Shown here: positions 36,330 to 44,610 of the stretch, piece by piece | Layout: every line of letters begins with the position of its first letter | Numbering within the stretch: position 1 is the first letter of the stretch | Assembly: GCA_913063045.1 (NCBI GenBank) | Contig: CAJXYM010000001.1 | Coordinates: 84,048-148,047, forward strand | Length of the DNA: 64,000 nt | Reading direction: 5' to 3' | From: an uncultured Flavobacteriales bacterium | GTDB lineage: Bacteria; Bacteroidota; Bacteroidia; Flavobacteriales; BACL11 | The notes under the pieces: generated by a model | Database searches by the model: none | What the model saw: only the letters and a program-made list of their open reading frames with translations | What the model was told of the DNA's origin: nothing | Translations under genes and position numbers: made by a program

Positions 36330-37751
36330 TTATTTTCTGTTTTTTATGAAATCATATAACAATCTAACCCCCATTCCTGTTGCCCCTTTAGATCTATATT
36401 GGTATTCAGTACTTACATAGGCAGGTCCCGCGATATCTAAATGAATCCATGGGTAATCAGTGAAATAAGCTAAAAATTTACCTGCAGTTATTGCGCCGCC
36501 AAATTTGCCTCCAAGATTTTTAATATCAGCAACATCTGATTTTATTAAATTATCATAATCTTTCCAAAAAGGCATTTCTGCTAGTCTTTCATGAGTGATA
36601 TGACCAGACTTTGCTAAGTTATTATGTTCATTAATAGCTTTTTGTTGCATTGATACAATTCCAAAATGACCAATTGTATTAGCTGCTGAACCTGTAAGTG
36701 TAGCGAGGTCAATTACTAGTTCGGGTTTATATTTTTTAGCGTAGCTTAATGCATCAGCTAAAATCATTCTTCCTTCAGCGTCAGTATTTAACACCTCTAC
36801 AGTTGTTTTGTCAAACATAGTAACAACATCACCTGGCGCATAAGCATTTCCAGAAGGTCTATTGTCGGTTGCAGGAATTAACCCAATCACATGTTGATCA
36901 AGTTTATTATTAGCAATTGCATGCATTGCCCCAATTACTGTTCCTGCTCCAGCCATATCGACTTTCATAATATCCATAGAATTAGCAGTTGGCTTAAGAC
37001 TTAACCCACCAGTATCATACACAATACCTTTACCAACTAAAATAATTGGTTTTTTATTTTTAGCATTTTTTGGTTTCCATTCTAAAATAGAAAATGTTGG
37101 TTCATCAATACTTCCTTGGTTGACAGCAAGTAGTCCTCCCATTTTTAATGATTGAATTTTCTTTTTTGTAAAAATAGATGTTGTAAATCCTGCATCTATT
37201 CCTGCTTTTTTAGCACTTTGTGCTAAATCTATAGCCTTAAGGTGTGAAAAAGGTGTATTTACTAAATCTCTAGTAAGTTTAACAGCTTCTACTAATTTTT
37301 CTAATTCTGCAAGTCTTTTAATGTCAGAATGATTGTAAACAAAAATTGTTTCAAGTTTATTTTTGCTTTTTTCTGTTTTAAATTGATCAAAGTCATAATT
37401 AGACAATGCCAGCCCCTCCACAAATGCCTCTGTTTCTATTACTTCATTGTTAAGATTTTGAACAATAACTGTTTTAAGTGTTTTTATCTCGCTAAACACT
37501 TTAAACGCTAGACATCTTACCCCTTCAAAATATAAGTTTTTGTCTGTATTTTTTTTTGGGTTTATAATAATAATTATTCTTGCATATTGATTAATTTTTA
37601 TTACGTCTACTTCCTTTTTAAATTCAGAATCAATATAATTTTTCTCTCTTATATCTAGATTTAAAATAGATAAATTGTTGCTATTTTTTGTCAGAATAAG
37701 TAGATTGTCTTTTTCTGAAATTGTATTTTTATTTTTAATGAAAGTCTTCAT
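36330..37751 (-). CDS. M17 leucyl aminopeptidase
   Basis: 473 residues from the chosen start. A dizinc cytosolic aminopeptidase. Motifs: GKGIVYDTGGLSLKP (metal Lys/Asp), KVDMAGAGTVIGAM, and the family signature NTDAEGRMILADAL with catalytic Arg. The open frame extends 100 codons upstream to 38051, but that part runs across the divergent mqnC gene in antisense and has no family similarity. MKTFIKNKNTI at 37751 gives a normal-sized N-terminal domain. The intergenic gap to the mqnC start at 37792 is 40 bases. Specificity beyond leucine-type residues is not readable. Confidence 0.93.
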   Translation of the reverse strand: MKTFIKNKNTISEKDNLLILTKNSNNLSILNLDIREKNYIDSEFKKEVDVIKINQYARIIIIINPKKNTDKNLYFEGVRCLAFKVFSEIKTLKTVIVQNLNNEVIETEAFVEGLALSNYDFDQFKTEKSKNKLETIFVYNHSDIKRLAELEKLVEAVKLTRDLVNTPFSHLKAIDLAQSAKKAGIDAGFTTSIFTKKKIQSLKMGGLLAVNQGSIDEPTFSILEWKPKNAKNKKPIILVGKGIVYDTGGLSLKPTANSMDIMKVDMAGAGTVIGAMHAIANNKLDQHVIGLIPATDNRPSGNAYAPGDVVTMFDKTTVEVLNTDAEGRMILADALSYAKKYKPELVIDLATLTGSAANTIGHFGIVSMQQKAINEHNNLAKSGHITHERLAEMPFWKDYDNLIKSDVADIKNLGGKFGGAITAGKFLAYFTDYPWIHLDIAGPAYVSTEYQYRSKGATGMGVRLLYDFIKNRK

Positions 37752-37760
37752 ATAATTGTG

Positions 37761-37768
37761 TAATTTTG
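37761..37768 (+). promoter_or_regulatory. -7 box (TAATTTTG) of mqnC-ribE
   Basis: A TAnnTTTG match 23 bases upstream of the ATG at 37792. It lies inside the longer frame that would begin at TTG 37756, which argues against that longer start. Confidence 0.5.
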
Positions 37769-37791
37769 GTGTTGTAAAATTAAGTATTTTT

Positions 37792-38916
37792 ATGAATAGC
37801 AAGCTTTTATTATCTAGAGCATTAAAAAAAGAGTTTCTTTCTGCGGAAGAGGGTTTGTATCTTTTTAAAAACACGCCTACAGCTGATTTAATGTGGGCCG
37901 CTAACGAATTACGACATATGTCTGTGCCTGGCAATGATGTTACATGGCAAATAGATAGAAATGTTAATACTACAAATGCATGTAATGCAAATTGTAAATT
38001 TTGTAATTTTTTTCGCCATCCAAAGCATAAGGATGTATACATCACAGACATTCCAACTTATAAAAGAAAAATTGATGAGACAATAAAATATGGGGGAGAC
38101 CAATTATTGCTTCAAGGCGGACATCATCCCGGATTAGGGTTAGATTATTACACTAAATTATTTAAGAATCTTAAATCTTTATATCCCGATATTAAGCTAC
38201 ACGCTCTTGGTCCTCCAGAGGTTGCTCATATATGTAAAATAGATAATATTTCTCACGAATTTGCCCTTTCGGAATTAAAGAAATCAGGTATGGATAGTAT
38301 GCCAGGAGCTGGAGCAGAAATATTAAGTGACAGAGTTAGGAGACTAATTTCTAAAGGGAAATGTACTGGGCAAGAATGGTTAGAAGTCATGCGTGAAGCT
38401 CATAAGCTTGACATTACAACATCAGCAACTATGATGTTTGGGCATGTAGAAACATTAGAAGAGCGTTTTCAACATCTTGTCTGGATTAGAGAAGTTCAGC
38501 ATGATAAGCCAATAGGTTCTGATGGGTTCCTGGCATTTATTCCTTGGCCATTTATGGATGATGGGACGTTGTTACAAAAAGTTAAAGGAATAAATAATAA
38601 TGTAACTTCTGATGAATATATTAGAATGCTTGCTTTGAGTCGTATTATGTTACCTAATATCATTAATATTCAGGCTTCTTGGCTAACAGTTGGAGCAGAG
38701 ACTGCTCAGATATGTCTTCATGCAGGAGCTAATGATATGGGGTCTATTATGCTTGAAGAAAACGTAGTTTCTGCTGCAGGAGCGCCTCATAGATTTACAT
38801 CTAATAGCATTCAAGAGTGTATTAAAAACGCTGGATTTAACCCAAGGTTAAGAACTCAAAAGTATCAATTTAGAGAAATGCCTAAGGTGCTAGAACAACA
38901 AAAAATAGATTATTAA
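37792..38916 (+). CDS. mqnC: Cyclic dehypoxanthinyl futalosine synthase (radical SAM)
   Basis: 374 residues from the chosen ATG. A radical-SAM enzyme of the futalosine route to menaquinone. The 4Fe-4S cluster motif is Cys64-x3-Cys68-x2-Cys71 in TNACNANCKFCNFFR. QGGHHPGLGLDYY, MPGAGAEILSDRVR and TTSATMMFGHVET are diagnostic of MqnC rather than MqnE or CofH. The cytosolic product feeds MqnD. The other Mqn genes are not in this window. It is followed after one base by riboflavin synthase, an operon pairing without an obvious functional link apart from electron carriers. Confidence 0.95.
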   Translation: MNSKLLLSRALKKEFLSAEEGLYLFKNTPTADLMWAANELRHMSVPGNDVTWQIDRNVNTTNACNANCKFCNFFRHPKHKDVYITDIPTYKRKIDETIKYGGDQLLLQGGHHPGLGLDYYTKLFKNLKSLYPDIKLHALGPPEVAHICKIDNISHEFALSELKKSGMDSMPGAGAEILSDRVRRLISKGKCTGQEWLEVMREAHKLDITTSATMMFGHVETLEERFQHLVWIREVQHDKPIGSDGFLAFIPWPFMDDGTLLQKVKGINNNVTSDEYIRMLALSRIMLPNIINIQASWLTVGAETAQICLHAGANDMGSIMLEENVVSAAGAPHRFTSNSIQECIKNAGFNPRLRTQKYQFREMPKVLEQQKIDY

Positions 38917-38917
38917 T

Positions 38918-39505
38918 ATGTTTACTGGAATTGTTGAGAATACTGCTACTGTAATAAATATTTTAAAGAAGGGAAGTAATGTGGAATTTTTATTTGAGTC
39001 TAAGCTTGCAACTGAATTTAAAATAGATCAAAGTGTATCTCATAATGGTGTTTGTCTAACTGTTGTAGATGTTTCAGGTAATACTTATAAGGTAATAGCT
39101 GTTGAAGAAACCTTAGTGAAATCTAATCTTGGTAGTTTAAGTATAGGTGAGCAGGTAAATCTTGAAAGAAGTATGCTTATGAATTCACGATTGGATGGAC
39201 ACATAGTGCAGGGACACGTTGATCAGATTGGTGTTTGTCAATCTATTTCCAATAAAGATGGTTCTTTTATTTTGAAATTCTCATATGAACCCTCCCAAAA
39301 TATGACGGTTGAAAAAGGATCTATTTGTATAAATGGTATTAGCCTTACAGTATTTGACTCAAAAGATTCATCATTTTCAGTTGCAATTATTCCTTACACT
39401 TGGGAGCATACTAATTTGAAGCTTCTGAAAGTAGGAGGTGTAATAAATCTTGAGTTTGATATATTAGGCAAGTATATTGCCAAGATGTTTAATAAATCTC
39501 ACTAG
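38918..39505 (+). CDS. ribE: Riboflavin synthase, alpha subunit
   Basis: 195 residues. It dismutates two 6,7-dimethyl-8-ribityllumazine molecules to riboflavin. Two lumazine-binding repeats are visible: the first begins MFTGIVENTA with SHNGVCLTVVDV, the second follows LDGHIVQGHVDQIG with GSICINGISLTV. The terminus ILGKYIAKM is typical. It begins one base after mqnC and its 3' end overlaps the convergent outer-membrane protein gene by 17 bases. Confidence 0.96.
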   Translation: MFTGIVENTATVINILKKGSNVEFLFESKLATEFKIDQSVSHNGVCLTVVDVSGNTYKVIAVEETLVKSNLGSLSIGEQVNLERSMLMNSRLDGHIVQGHVDQIGVCQSISNKDGSFILKFSYEPSQNMTVEKGSICINGISLTVFDSKDSSFSVAIIPYTWEHTNLKLLKVGGVINLEFDILGKYIAKMFNKSH

Positions 39506-40466
39506 TTTTCTCTTTATTTTCTTTAAAACTGTAGTTTATTCCAATCGTAATTTTATTCTGCGAACCTATTTGAACTCCATTTATGTTTTGATAAATAGGT
39601 AGCTCATAAGAAATGAAAACACCAAGATTCTCATATCTGTAACTAATCAATGGCGTAAAGAATAATTTTTTACTACCTGAAGAGAACTCTAGCTCATCTT
39701 TATTCCAAACATTTCCTGCAATCATTTTTGTGATATTTTCACCCTTTATTTGTGTAGTGATATTTATATTTTTATTAATCATTCTACTTGCGTTTAATGC
39801 TATGCTAGTATAGTTTCCCATTTTTTGTTCAAGAGAATTATACCCTTTCTTAATATGAAATATACTTGAGAAAAATTTAAGTTTATTTAATTTAAAATCT
39901 TTTAAAAAGAAAGAATATAGCAGTAGGTCATATGACCCTGAAGATAGCTGTGTTATAGGTGGATTAATTTCCCAATAATCTATTGCCGGAATAATTAAGC
40001 TAGAATCTCTATGAGTTCCAACTGGGATTTTCAAACCCACTCCTATAGTTGCTTCTACTCTTGAGAATGGCATATCTTTATTGTAGATATTAAACCTTGG
40101 AAATACGATAAGATCTCCAAAGCCACTTGAGCTATTAGGTTTTATTCCGCCAATTTGTGATTTATTCAAGTAATATCCTGCTGATAACGATAAAGTTAAT
40201 TTTTTTGTTAACCCATATTCTGTTCTTAAGAAAAGATAATTGCTATTTAAATTGTCAAATAAATTTGTAGTGTCATTTTTCCCTGCAAAGAATTTTTCAG
40301 AAAAAGTGTATTGATAATTTGTTGATATTTCTATTTGTTTTTCTTGTAATACTCCAGTTGATAAACCTCCTGCCATAGGGTTTCCTGAACTTCCTGAACA
40401 GCACCCTTGTCCATTTGTATTATTATTAAAAAATAAGAAAATAAATACTATTAATATATAACGCAT
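39489..40466 (-). CDS. Predicted outer-membrane beta-barrel protein of unknown transport role
   Basis: 325 residues. Signal peptide with probable cleavage after NTNGQ, leaving a mature N-terminus with a Cys-Cys pair (GCCSGSSGNPMAGG). Then alternating amphipathic strands of a barrel (QIEISTNYQYTFSEKF; YGLTKKLTLSLSAGYYL; TIGVGLKIPVG; ISYRYENLGVFISYELP; a late IGINYSF strand). Resembles the loosely annotated 'transporter' barrels of Bacteroidota; no catalytic motif is seen. Third in a unit behind an HMA protein and a secreted thioredoxin-like protein, so a link with metal or thiol handling is possible. This is inference. Confidence 0.75.
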   Translation of the reverse strand: MRYILIVFIFLFFNNNTNGQGCCSGSSGNPMAGGLSTGVLQEKQIEISTNYQYTFSEKFFAGKNDTTNLFDNLNSNYLFLRTEYGLTKKLTLSLSAGYYLNKSQIGGIKPNSSSGFGDLIVFPRFNIYNKDMPFSRVEATIGVGLKIPVGTHRDSSLIIPAIDYWEINPPITQLSSGSYDLLLYSFFLKDFKLNKLKFFSSIFHIKKGYNSLEQKMGNYTSIALNASRMINKNINITTQIKGENITKMIAGNVWNKDELEFSSGSKKLFFTPLISYRYENLGVFISYELPIYQNINGVQIGSQNKITIGINYSFKENKEKTSEIY

Positions 40467-40475
40467 TAATATGAT

Positions 40476-41261
40476 TTAGTTTGAGATACTAAAGTTTATA
40501 GTTTGAGAATTGATATTAGACCTTATTCTAATAAAATAGTTTCCGTTTAGATATTTTTTGGTGTTTATAGTTAGATTGTTTTGTCCTTTACTTTGTATTT
40601 GATTATCTAATAAAACTATTTTTTTCCCAAGCATATCTATTAATTCAATATTGATTTTTTCATTTGCTTGTAATGAATATGAAATTGTACTAATGTTTTG
40701 AGCCGGTGAAGGGAAAATTTGTAAAGAAAAAGAATTTGATTTTTGATCTTCAATATCTAAACTAAGATCATTAAGAGCAGTGCTAATTGCGGCATGTACA
40801 TTATTGTAATTTATTTTATCATCATTTTTGTTGAGATATATTTGATGACTATTGCCGCCTAGAACAACTACTTTTGGCATTCCATCAACTCCATAATCAC
40901 TCATTGTAATATTAGCAGAAGTGAAAATTGTTGAGTTACTCATACTATAATTGTTAGCGAAATTATTTAAAAGACCACATGCACTATTAGCATAATCATC
41001 TGCAAAATAAAAATGTACTTTACCAGGGTGACTAGTAGCAAAGGACTGAACAGCATCATATGCTGGAAATGAATAAGTAGCACAGGGACCACAAGGCATG
41101 ATCCAAGAAATTACAATTATATTGCCATCATCTAATTCGTCAAATAAATTGTGCGAGACTCCATTACAGTCATCCTCGATAAAATTTGTTGCATTAGTTT
41201 GTGAATAGCAATAATTGGTAAGTGATATTGCAAGTATTGTTAGTAAAAATATTTTTTTCAT
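40476..41261 (-). CDS. Thioredoxin-like protein exported by T9SS
   Basis: 261 residues. Signal peptide (to about CYSQ), a thioredoxin-like domain at about 25-165 with active site CGPC in ISWIMPCGPCATYSF and a cis-Pro-like GMPKVVVLG. A T9SS type A sorting domain follows at about 185-261 (LQIFPSPAQN, ending TINFSISN). A redox domain carried to the cell surface is unusual because reducing partners are expected in the periplasm. It sits 11 bases downstream of the HMA protein gene and 9 bases upstream of the barrel protein gene. It may act as a disulfide or metal-thiol chemistry protein; the function is unproven. Confidence 0.88.
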   Translation of the reverse strand: MKKIFLLTILAISLTNYCYSQTNATNFIEDDCNGVSHNLFDELDDGNIIVISWIMPCGPCATYSFPAYDAVQSFATSHPGKVHFYFADDYANSACGLLNNFANNYSMSNSTIFTSANITMSDYGVDGMPKVVVLGGNSHQIYLNKNDDKINYNNVHAAISTALNDLSLDIEDQKSNSFSLQIFPSPAQNISTISYSLQANEKINIELIDMLGKKIVLLDNQIQSKGQNNLTINTKKYLNGNYFIRIRSNINSQTINFSISN

Positions 41262-41272
41262 TTAATAATAAT

Positions 41273-41611
41273 TTATTCTCTTTCATATTTACAGCAATAG
41301 TGTAGCTCACTATATGCCTTGTCTGTTGCTTTAAATAACTCTGTGTCATATCCAATTTTAGCAATAGATTGTTGAATTTTATCCCCATTTGTTTTGTTAA
41401 GCTTGTATTTAACTTTTAAAAGTTTTTTATTCACATCCCATCTTGCATACTTAACACCTTCAATATTTGTTGCAGCACCCTCAATTTTATTCTTGCACAT
41501 CATGCAGTTTCCAAGAACTTTAAAGGACTCTTTTATATATGTTTTTTTTTGCGAAAAGACCTGAAGGCTTAAACAGACTAGTACTATTAAAAGGAATGGT
41601 ATTTTTTTCAT
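41273..41611 (-). CDS. Exported heavy-metal-associated (HMA) domain protein
   Basis: 112 residues. Signal peptide (to about VFSQ), then one HMA ferredoxin-like domain with the metal site GNCMMCKNKIE (CxxC) and the expected GVKYARWDVNKKLLKVKY strand pattern. The C-terminal tail contains a further Cys-Cys (HYCCKYE). HMA domains bind Cu(I) or similar soft ions, so a periplasmic metal chaperone is likely. First gene of a three-gene unit with a CGPC protein and an outer-membrane barrel protein. A TATCTTTA box (one base off consensus) ends four bases from the ATG. Confidence 0.88.
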   Translation of the reverse strand: MKKIPFLLIVLVCLSLQVFSQKKTYIKESFKVLGNCMMCKNKIEGAATNIEGVKYARWDVNKKLLKVKYKLNKTNGDKIQQSIAKIGYDTELFKATDKAYSELHYCCKYERE

Positions 41612-41615
41612 TTTA

Positions 41616-41623
41616 TAAAGATA
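41616..41623 (-). promoter_or_regulatory. Near-consensus -7 box (TATCTTTA) of the HMA-thioredoxin-OMP unit
   Basis: Minus-strand TATCTTTA, differing from TATCTTTG only in the last base, four bases before the ATG. Same position as in the leaderless genes of this window. The 52-base divergent gap also holds the purT box. Confidence 0.4.
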
Positions 41624-41629
41624 TGTAAT

Positions 41630-41637
41630 TATATTTG
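41630..41637 (+). promoter_or_regulatory. -7 box (TATATTTG) of purT
   Basis: TAnnTTTG match 26 bases upstream of the purT ATG. No TTG at the expected distance. Confidence 0.45.
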
Positions 41638-41663
41638 ATGGTTGAAAATTTAAAATAAAAAAA

Positions 41664-42824
41664 ATGAGAAAAAAGATTTTACTTTTAGGTTCTGGTGAAC
41701 TTGGTAAGGAAGTTGTTATTTCTCTTCAAAGATTGGGACATTATGTTATTGCAGTTGACTCCTACAAAGATGCCCCTGCAATGCAAGTTTCTCATACATT
41801 TGAAGTTATTAATATGCTTGATGGAGATGCTTTAGATAGCATAGTAAATAAGCACAAACCAGATATTATTGTTCCTGAAGTTGAGAGTATTAGAACAGAA
41901 AATCTATATAAATATGAGAAGCAAGGTTTTCATGTAGTTCCTTCTGCTAGGGCAGCTAATTATACTATGAATAGAAAATCTATTAGAGATTTAGCAGCAA
42001 AAGAGCTCAATATTAAAACGGCTAAGTATAAATATGCCAAATCTTTTACCGAACTTGAAGATGGTGTTCGTTTTTGTGGTTTTCCTTGTGTAGTGAAACC
42101 TTTAATGTCTAGTTCAGGAAAAGGACAGTCTGTAATTAAATCATTAGATGATATTGAAACTGCATGGAAATACGCGCTTGATGGATCTAGAGGAGATTTA
42201 AAAGAAGTAATTGTTGAAGAATTTATTTCTTTTGAATATGAAATTACTTTACTCACACTAACACAATTCAATGGAGTAACTTTATTCTGTCCGCCAATAG
42301 GACATAGACAGGAAAGAGGAGACTATCAAGAGAGTTGGCAGCCTATGAAGATGCCAGAATCATACTTGCAAGAAGCTCAATTAATGTCCAAAAAAATTAC
42401 AACAGCCTTGGGAGGTGCCGGAATATGGGGAGTGGAGTTTTTTATTGCTAATGATGGAGTATATTTTTCAGAGCTTTCTCCAAGACCACATGATACTGGA
42501 ATGGTAACATTAGCAGGTACTCAAAATTTTAATGAATTTGAACTTCATGTAAGAGCAATTCTCGCATTACCAGTTACAGAAGTAAAGTTGTTAAAAAATG
42601 GAGCTTCAGCTGTAGTGTTAGCTCATAAAGATAATAGTTCATTTCCAAAATTCTCGGGTCTTGATGAGGCTGCCGGTTTTGTTGACTCAGATTTTAAAAT
42701 ATTTGGAAAACCCAGCTCAAGGCCTTATCGTAGAATGGGAGTTGCTTTAACTTATGGGACTAGTTCTACTGAAAAACTTGTCGAACGCGCAAAAAAAGTT
42801 GCATCAAAAATTAAGGTAAATTAA
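41664..42824 (+). CDS. purT: Formate-dependent phosphoribosylglycinamide formyltransferase
   Basis: 386 residues, the family's usual length. It formylates GAR using formate and ATP in purine synthesis. ATP-grasp fold: [19 protein letters not shown] at the N-terminus, [15 protein letters not shown] GAR site, the ATP lid [14 protein letters not shown], and the C-terminal [16 protein letters not shown]. Divergent from the HMA gene, and overlapping the convergent GNAT gene by 14 bases at its 3' end. Confidence 0.96.
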   Translation: MRKKILLLGSGELGKEVVISLQRLGHYVIAVDSYKDAPAMQVSHTFEVINMLDGDALDSIVNKHKPDIIVPEVESIRTENLYKYEKQGFHVVPSARAANYTMNRKSIRDLAAKELNIKTAKYKYAKSFTELEDGVRFCGFPCVVKPLMSSSGKGQSVIKSLDDIETAWKYALDGSRGDLKEVIVEEFISFEYEITLLTLTQFNGVTLFCPPIGHRQERGDYQESWQPMKMPESYLQEAQLMSKKITTALGGAGIWGVEFFIANDGVYFSELSPRPHDTGMVTLAGTQNFNEFELHVRAILALPVTEVKLLKNGASAVVLAHKDNSSFPKFSGLDEAAGFVDSDFKIFGKPSSRPYRRMGVALTYGTSSTEKLVERAKKVASKIKVN

Positions 42825-43254
42825 TGTTTTTATACATAAAATAGTGAGCGCCAATATCCCCAATATGAAACTGATTGCCAGTTTTAACAAATCCTAAAGA
42901 CTCATAAAATTTTATTGCAATTAATCTTGCATTGCACCAAAGCACATCACAGTCTTTGTCCTTTAAAATCTCAAATGAGGCATGCATTAATTTAGTTGCT
43001 GCAGATCTTCTTCTGTAATTAGGATCTGTCGCCATACCTCTTAGCCTGTAACTCTTTTTTGTTGAAAGATTTTTATGTTTTTGAGGATAAAATGTTCCTA
43101 TTGATATAATTTTTGATTTTTCTTGACATGCAAGATGTAATGTTTTTTTATCCTCATCTAACTCATAATAGGTAGATTCAATAGGTTGGTTTGGTCGTAA
43201 AACAAGATTACGTAAGGATCTAACTTCAACTGCTTGTACATGAATTATCTCCAC
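42811..43254 (-). CDS. GNAT family N-acetyltransferase
   Basis: 147 residues. The acetyl-CoA-binding motif is visible as [21 protein letters not shown] (motif A, split R-G-x-A pattern) followed by [22 protein letters not shown], typical of small-molecule or protein GNATs. The substrate is unknown. It starts three bases after the TolC-like gene stop in the same direction, so it may be the last gene of the exporter operon. Overlaps purT at the 3' end. Confidence 0.88.
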   Translation of the reverse strand: MEIIHVQAVEVRSLRNLVLRPNQPIESTYYELDEDKKTLHLACQEKSKIISIGTFYPQKHKNLSTKKSYRLRGMATDPNYRRRSAATKLMHASFEILKDKDCDVLWCNARLIAIKFYESLGFVKTGNQFHIGDIGAHYFMYKNINLP

Positions 43255-43257
43255 TTG

Positions 43258-44586
43258 TTATAAATAAATATTTGGTATTCCAAAATAAAATTCTAGCACT
43301 TTTATTTTAAAAATATAATCGTATTTTGCTCTAATAAGTTCTGATTGTGAGCCTTCAAATCTTTGCTGAGCTTGTAAAAAGTTAATTGTATTCATAGCTC
43401 CATTTTCAAATCTTTCTTTGGCGTAATTATATGAGGTCTTACTTGCTAGATTTGTTTTTTTAGCTGCCTCATAAGCTTTTAGTGCGCCTCTTGCATCATT
43501 TAAAGATTGATTTACGGTATTTTCTAAATCAAGTTTTATTTGCTCTAAAATATTTCTATTTCTCAAAACATTAATTTTAGATTTTTTAATCCCTGCTCTT
43601 GAAGAGTATCCGTTAAGTATTGGTATATTTATTTGTAGCCCAAAACTTTTTCCACTATTCAAATCATACTGTTCTTGAAATGAAGTCGGAGCATCAGCCA
43701 TAATTCTTGAACTAAAAGAATAAAAGCTTGCTATTGATGGGAGTAGAACAGATTTAGAAATAGTTTCATCTTTTTTTGCTATTTCAAGGTTTGTCTTAGC
43801 AAGTTTAATATCATTTCTATTTCTTAAAGCAAATTTATATATTTCATTAACATCTTTTAGAATTACCTCCGATTCAGGTATAATATACTCTTCATCAGCA
43901 ATTTCAAATTTTTCTACATTTTTAAAACGCAACAATTGACTTAGAGATATTTTTGACATCATATAACTATTTTCTGAGACTACAAGGTTTTGTTCTGTTT
44001 TTGCAAGCTTTGCCTCTATCTCATAAAGATCTCCCTTTGGAATTACTCCATTATTATATTTTTCTTTAGCTATAATAAACTCTTCTTCTGAAACTTTTAG
44101 TTGTAATTTTTGAATATTTAATTGTTCTTTATTGAAAAGTATTTGGAGATAGGAATTTGCCACTAAAAGAGAGATGTTTTCCTTCATATCTTCTAATTGA
44201 TATTTTTTGGCAAGAATATTTAAGTTAGCTCTATGCAAACGTCTAATATTTGCTAGCCCACTAAAGACATCTAATCCAACACTCATATTAACAGATGAAA
44301 ATTGATTTGTTTTATTTTCTAATAAACCATTTGTAATATTTTGTGATAGTCCGGTGTTCCATGTATGGTTTCCACTATAATTTAAGCTAGGTAAAAAGTT
44401 ACCTATTGCTGTTTTTTTATCTTCAAGCACATTTAATAGGTCAAGCCTAGAATTTTTAATTGAAATATTTTTTTCAATTGCTCTTTCAACGCAGTCTTTA
44501 AGTGTCCATTTTTCTTGAGCGTTTAAATTTATTGAACAGAAAAAGACAAGGCTAATGGCGCTTATTAATTTTAATATATTTTTCAT
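43258..44586 (-). CDS. TolC family outer-membrane channel
   Basis: 442 residues. Signal peptide (to about NLNAQ), then WTLKDCVERAIEKNISIKNS, the usual start of TolC-type outer-membrane efflux proteins. Two long coiled-coil repeats follow (for example KYNNGVIPKGDLYEIEAKLAK and RFENGAMNTINFLQAQQRF). It forms the outer-membrane end of the MacA/MacB-like pump encoded directly upstream (24-base gap). Substrate unknown. Confidence 0.92.
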   Translation of the reverse strand: MKNILKLISAISLVFFCSINLNAQEKWTLKDCVERAIEKNISIKNSRLDLLNVLEDKKTAIGNFLPSLNYSGNHTWNTGLSQNITNGLLENKTNQFSSVNMSVGLDVFSGLANIRRLHRANLNILAKKYQLEDMKENISLLVANSYLQILFNKEQLNIQKLQLKVSEEEFIIAKEKYNNGVIPKGDLYEIEAKLAKTEQNLVVSENSYMMSKISLSQLLRFKNVEKFEIADEEYIIPESEVILKDVNEIYKFALRNRNDIKLAKTNLEIAKKDETISKSVLLPSIASFYSFSSRIMADAPTSFQEQYDLNSGKSFGLQINIPILNGYSSRAGIKKSKINVLRNRNILEQIKLDLENTVNQSLNDARGALKAYEAAKKTNLASKTSYNYAKERFENGAMNTINFLQAQQRFEGSQSELIRAKYDYIFKIKVLEFYFGIPNIYL

Positions 44587-44610
44587 TTTTTTAGATTTTA
44601 TTAGTCTGTT

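Noticed and set aside
37756..37791. TTG-started extension of mqnC
   Set aside because: The -7 box TAATTTTG falls inside it, and the ATG at 37792 gives the usual MqnC N-terminus.
37752..38051. 100-codon upstream extension of the M17 aminopeptidase
   Set aside because: It runs antisense through the mqnC coding region and contains no family motifs; the start at 37751 gives a normal protein.
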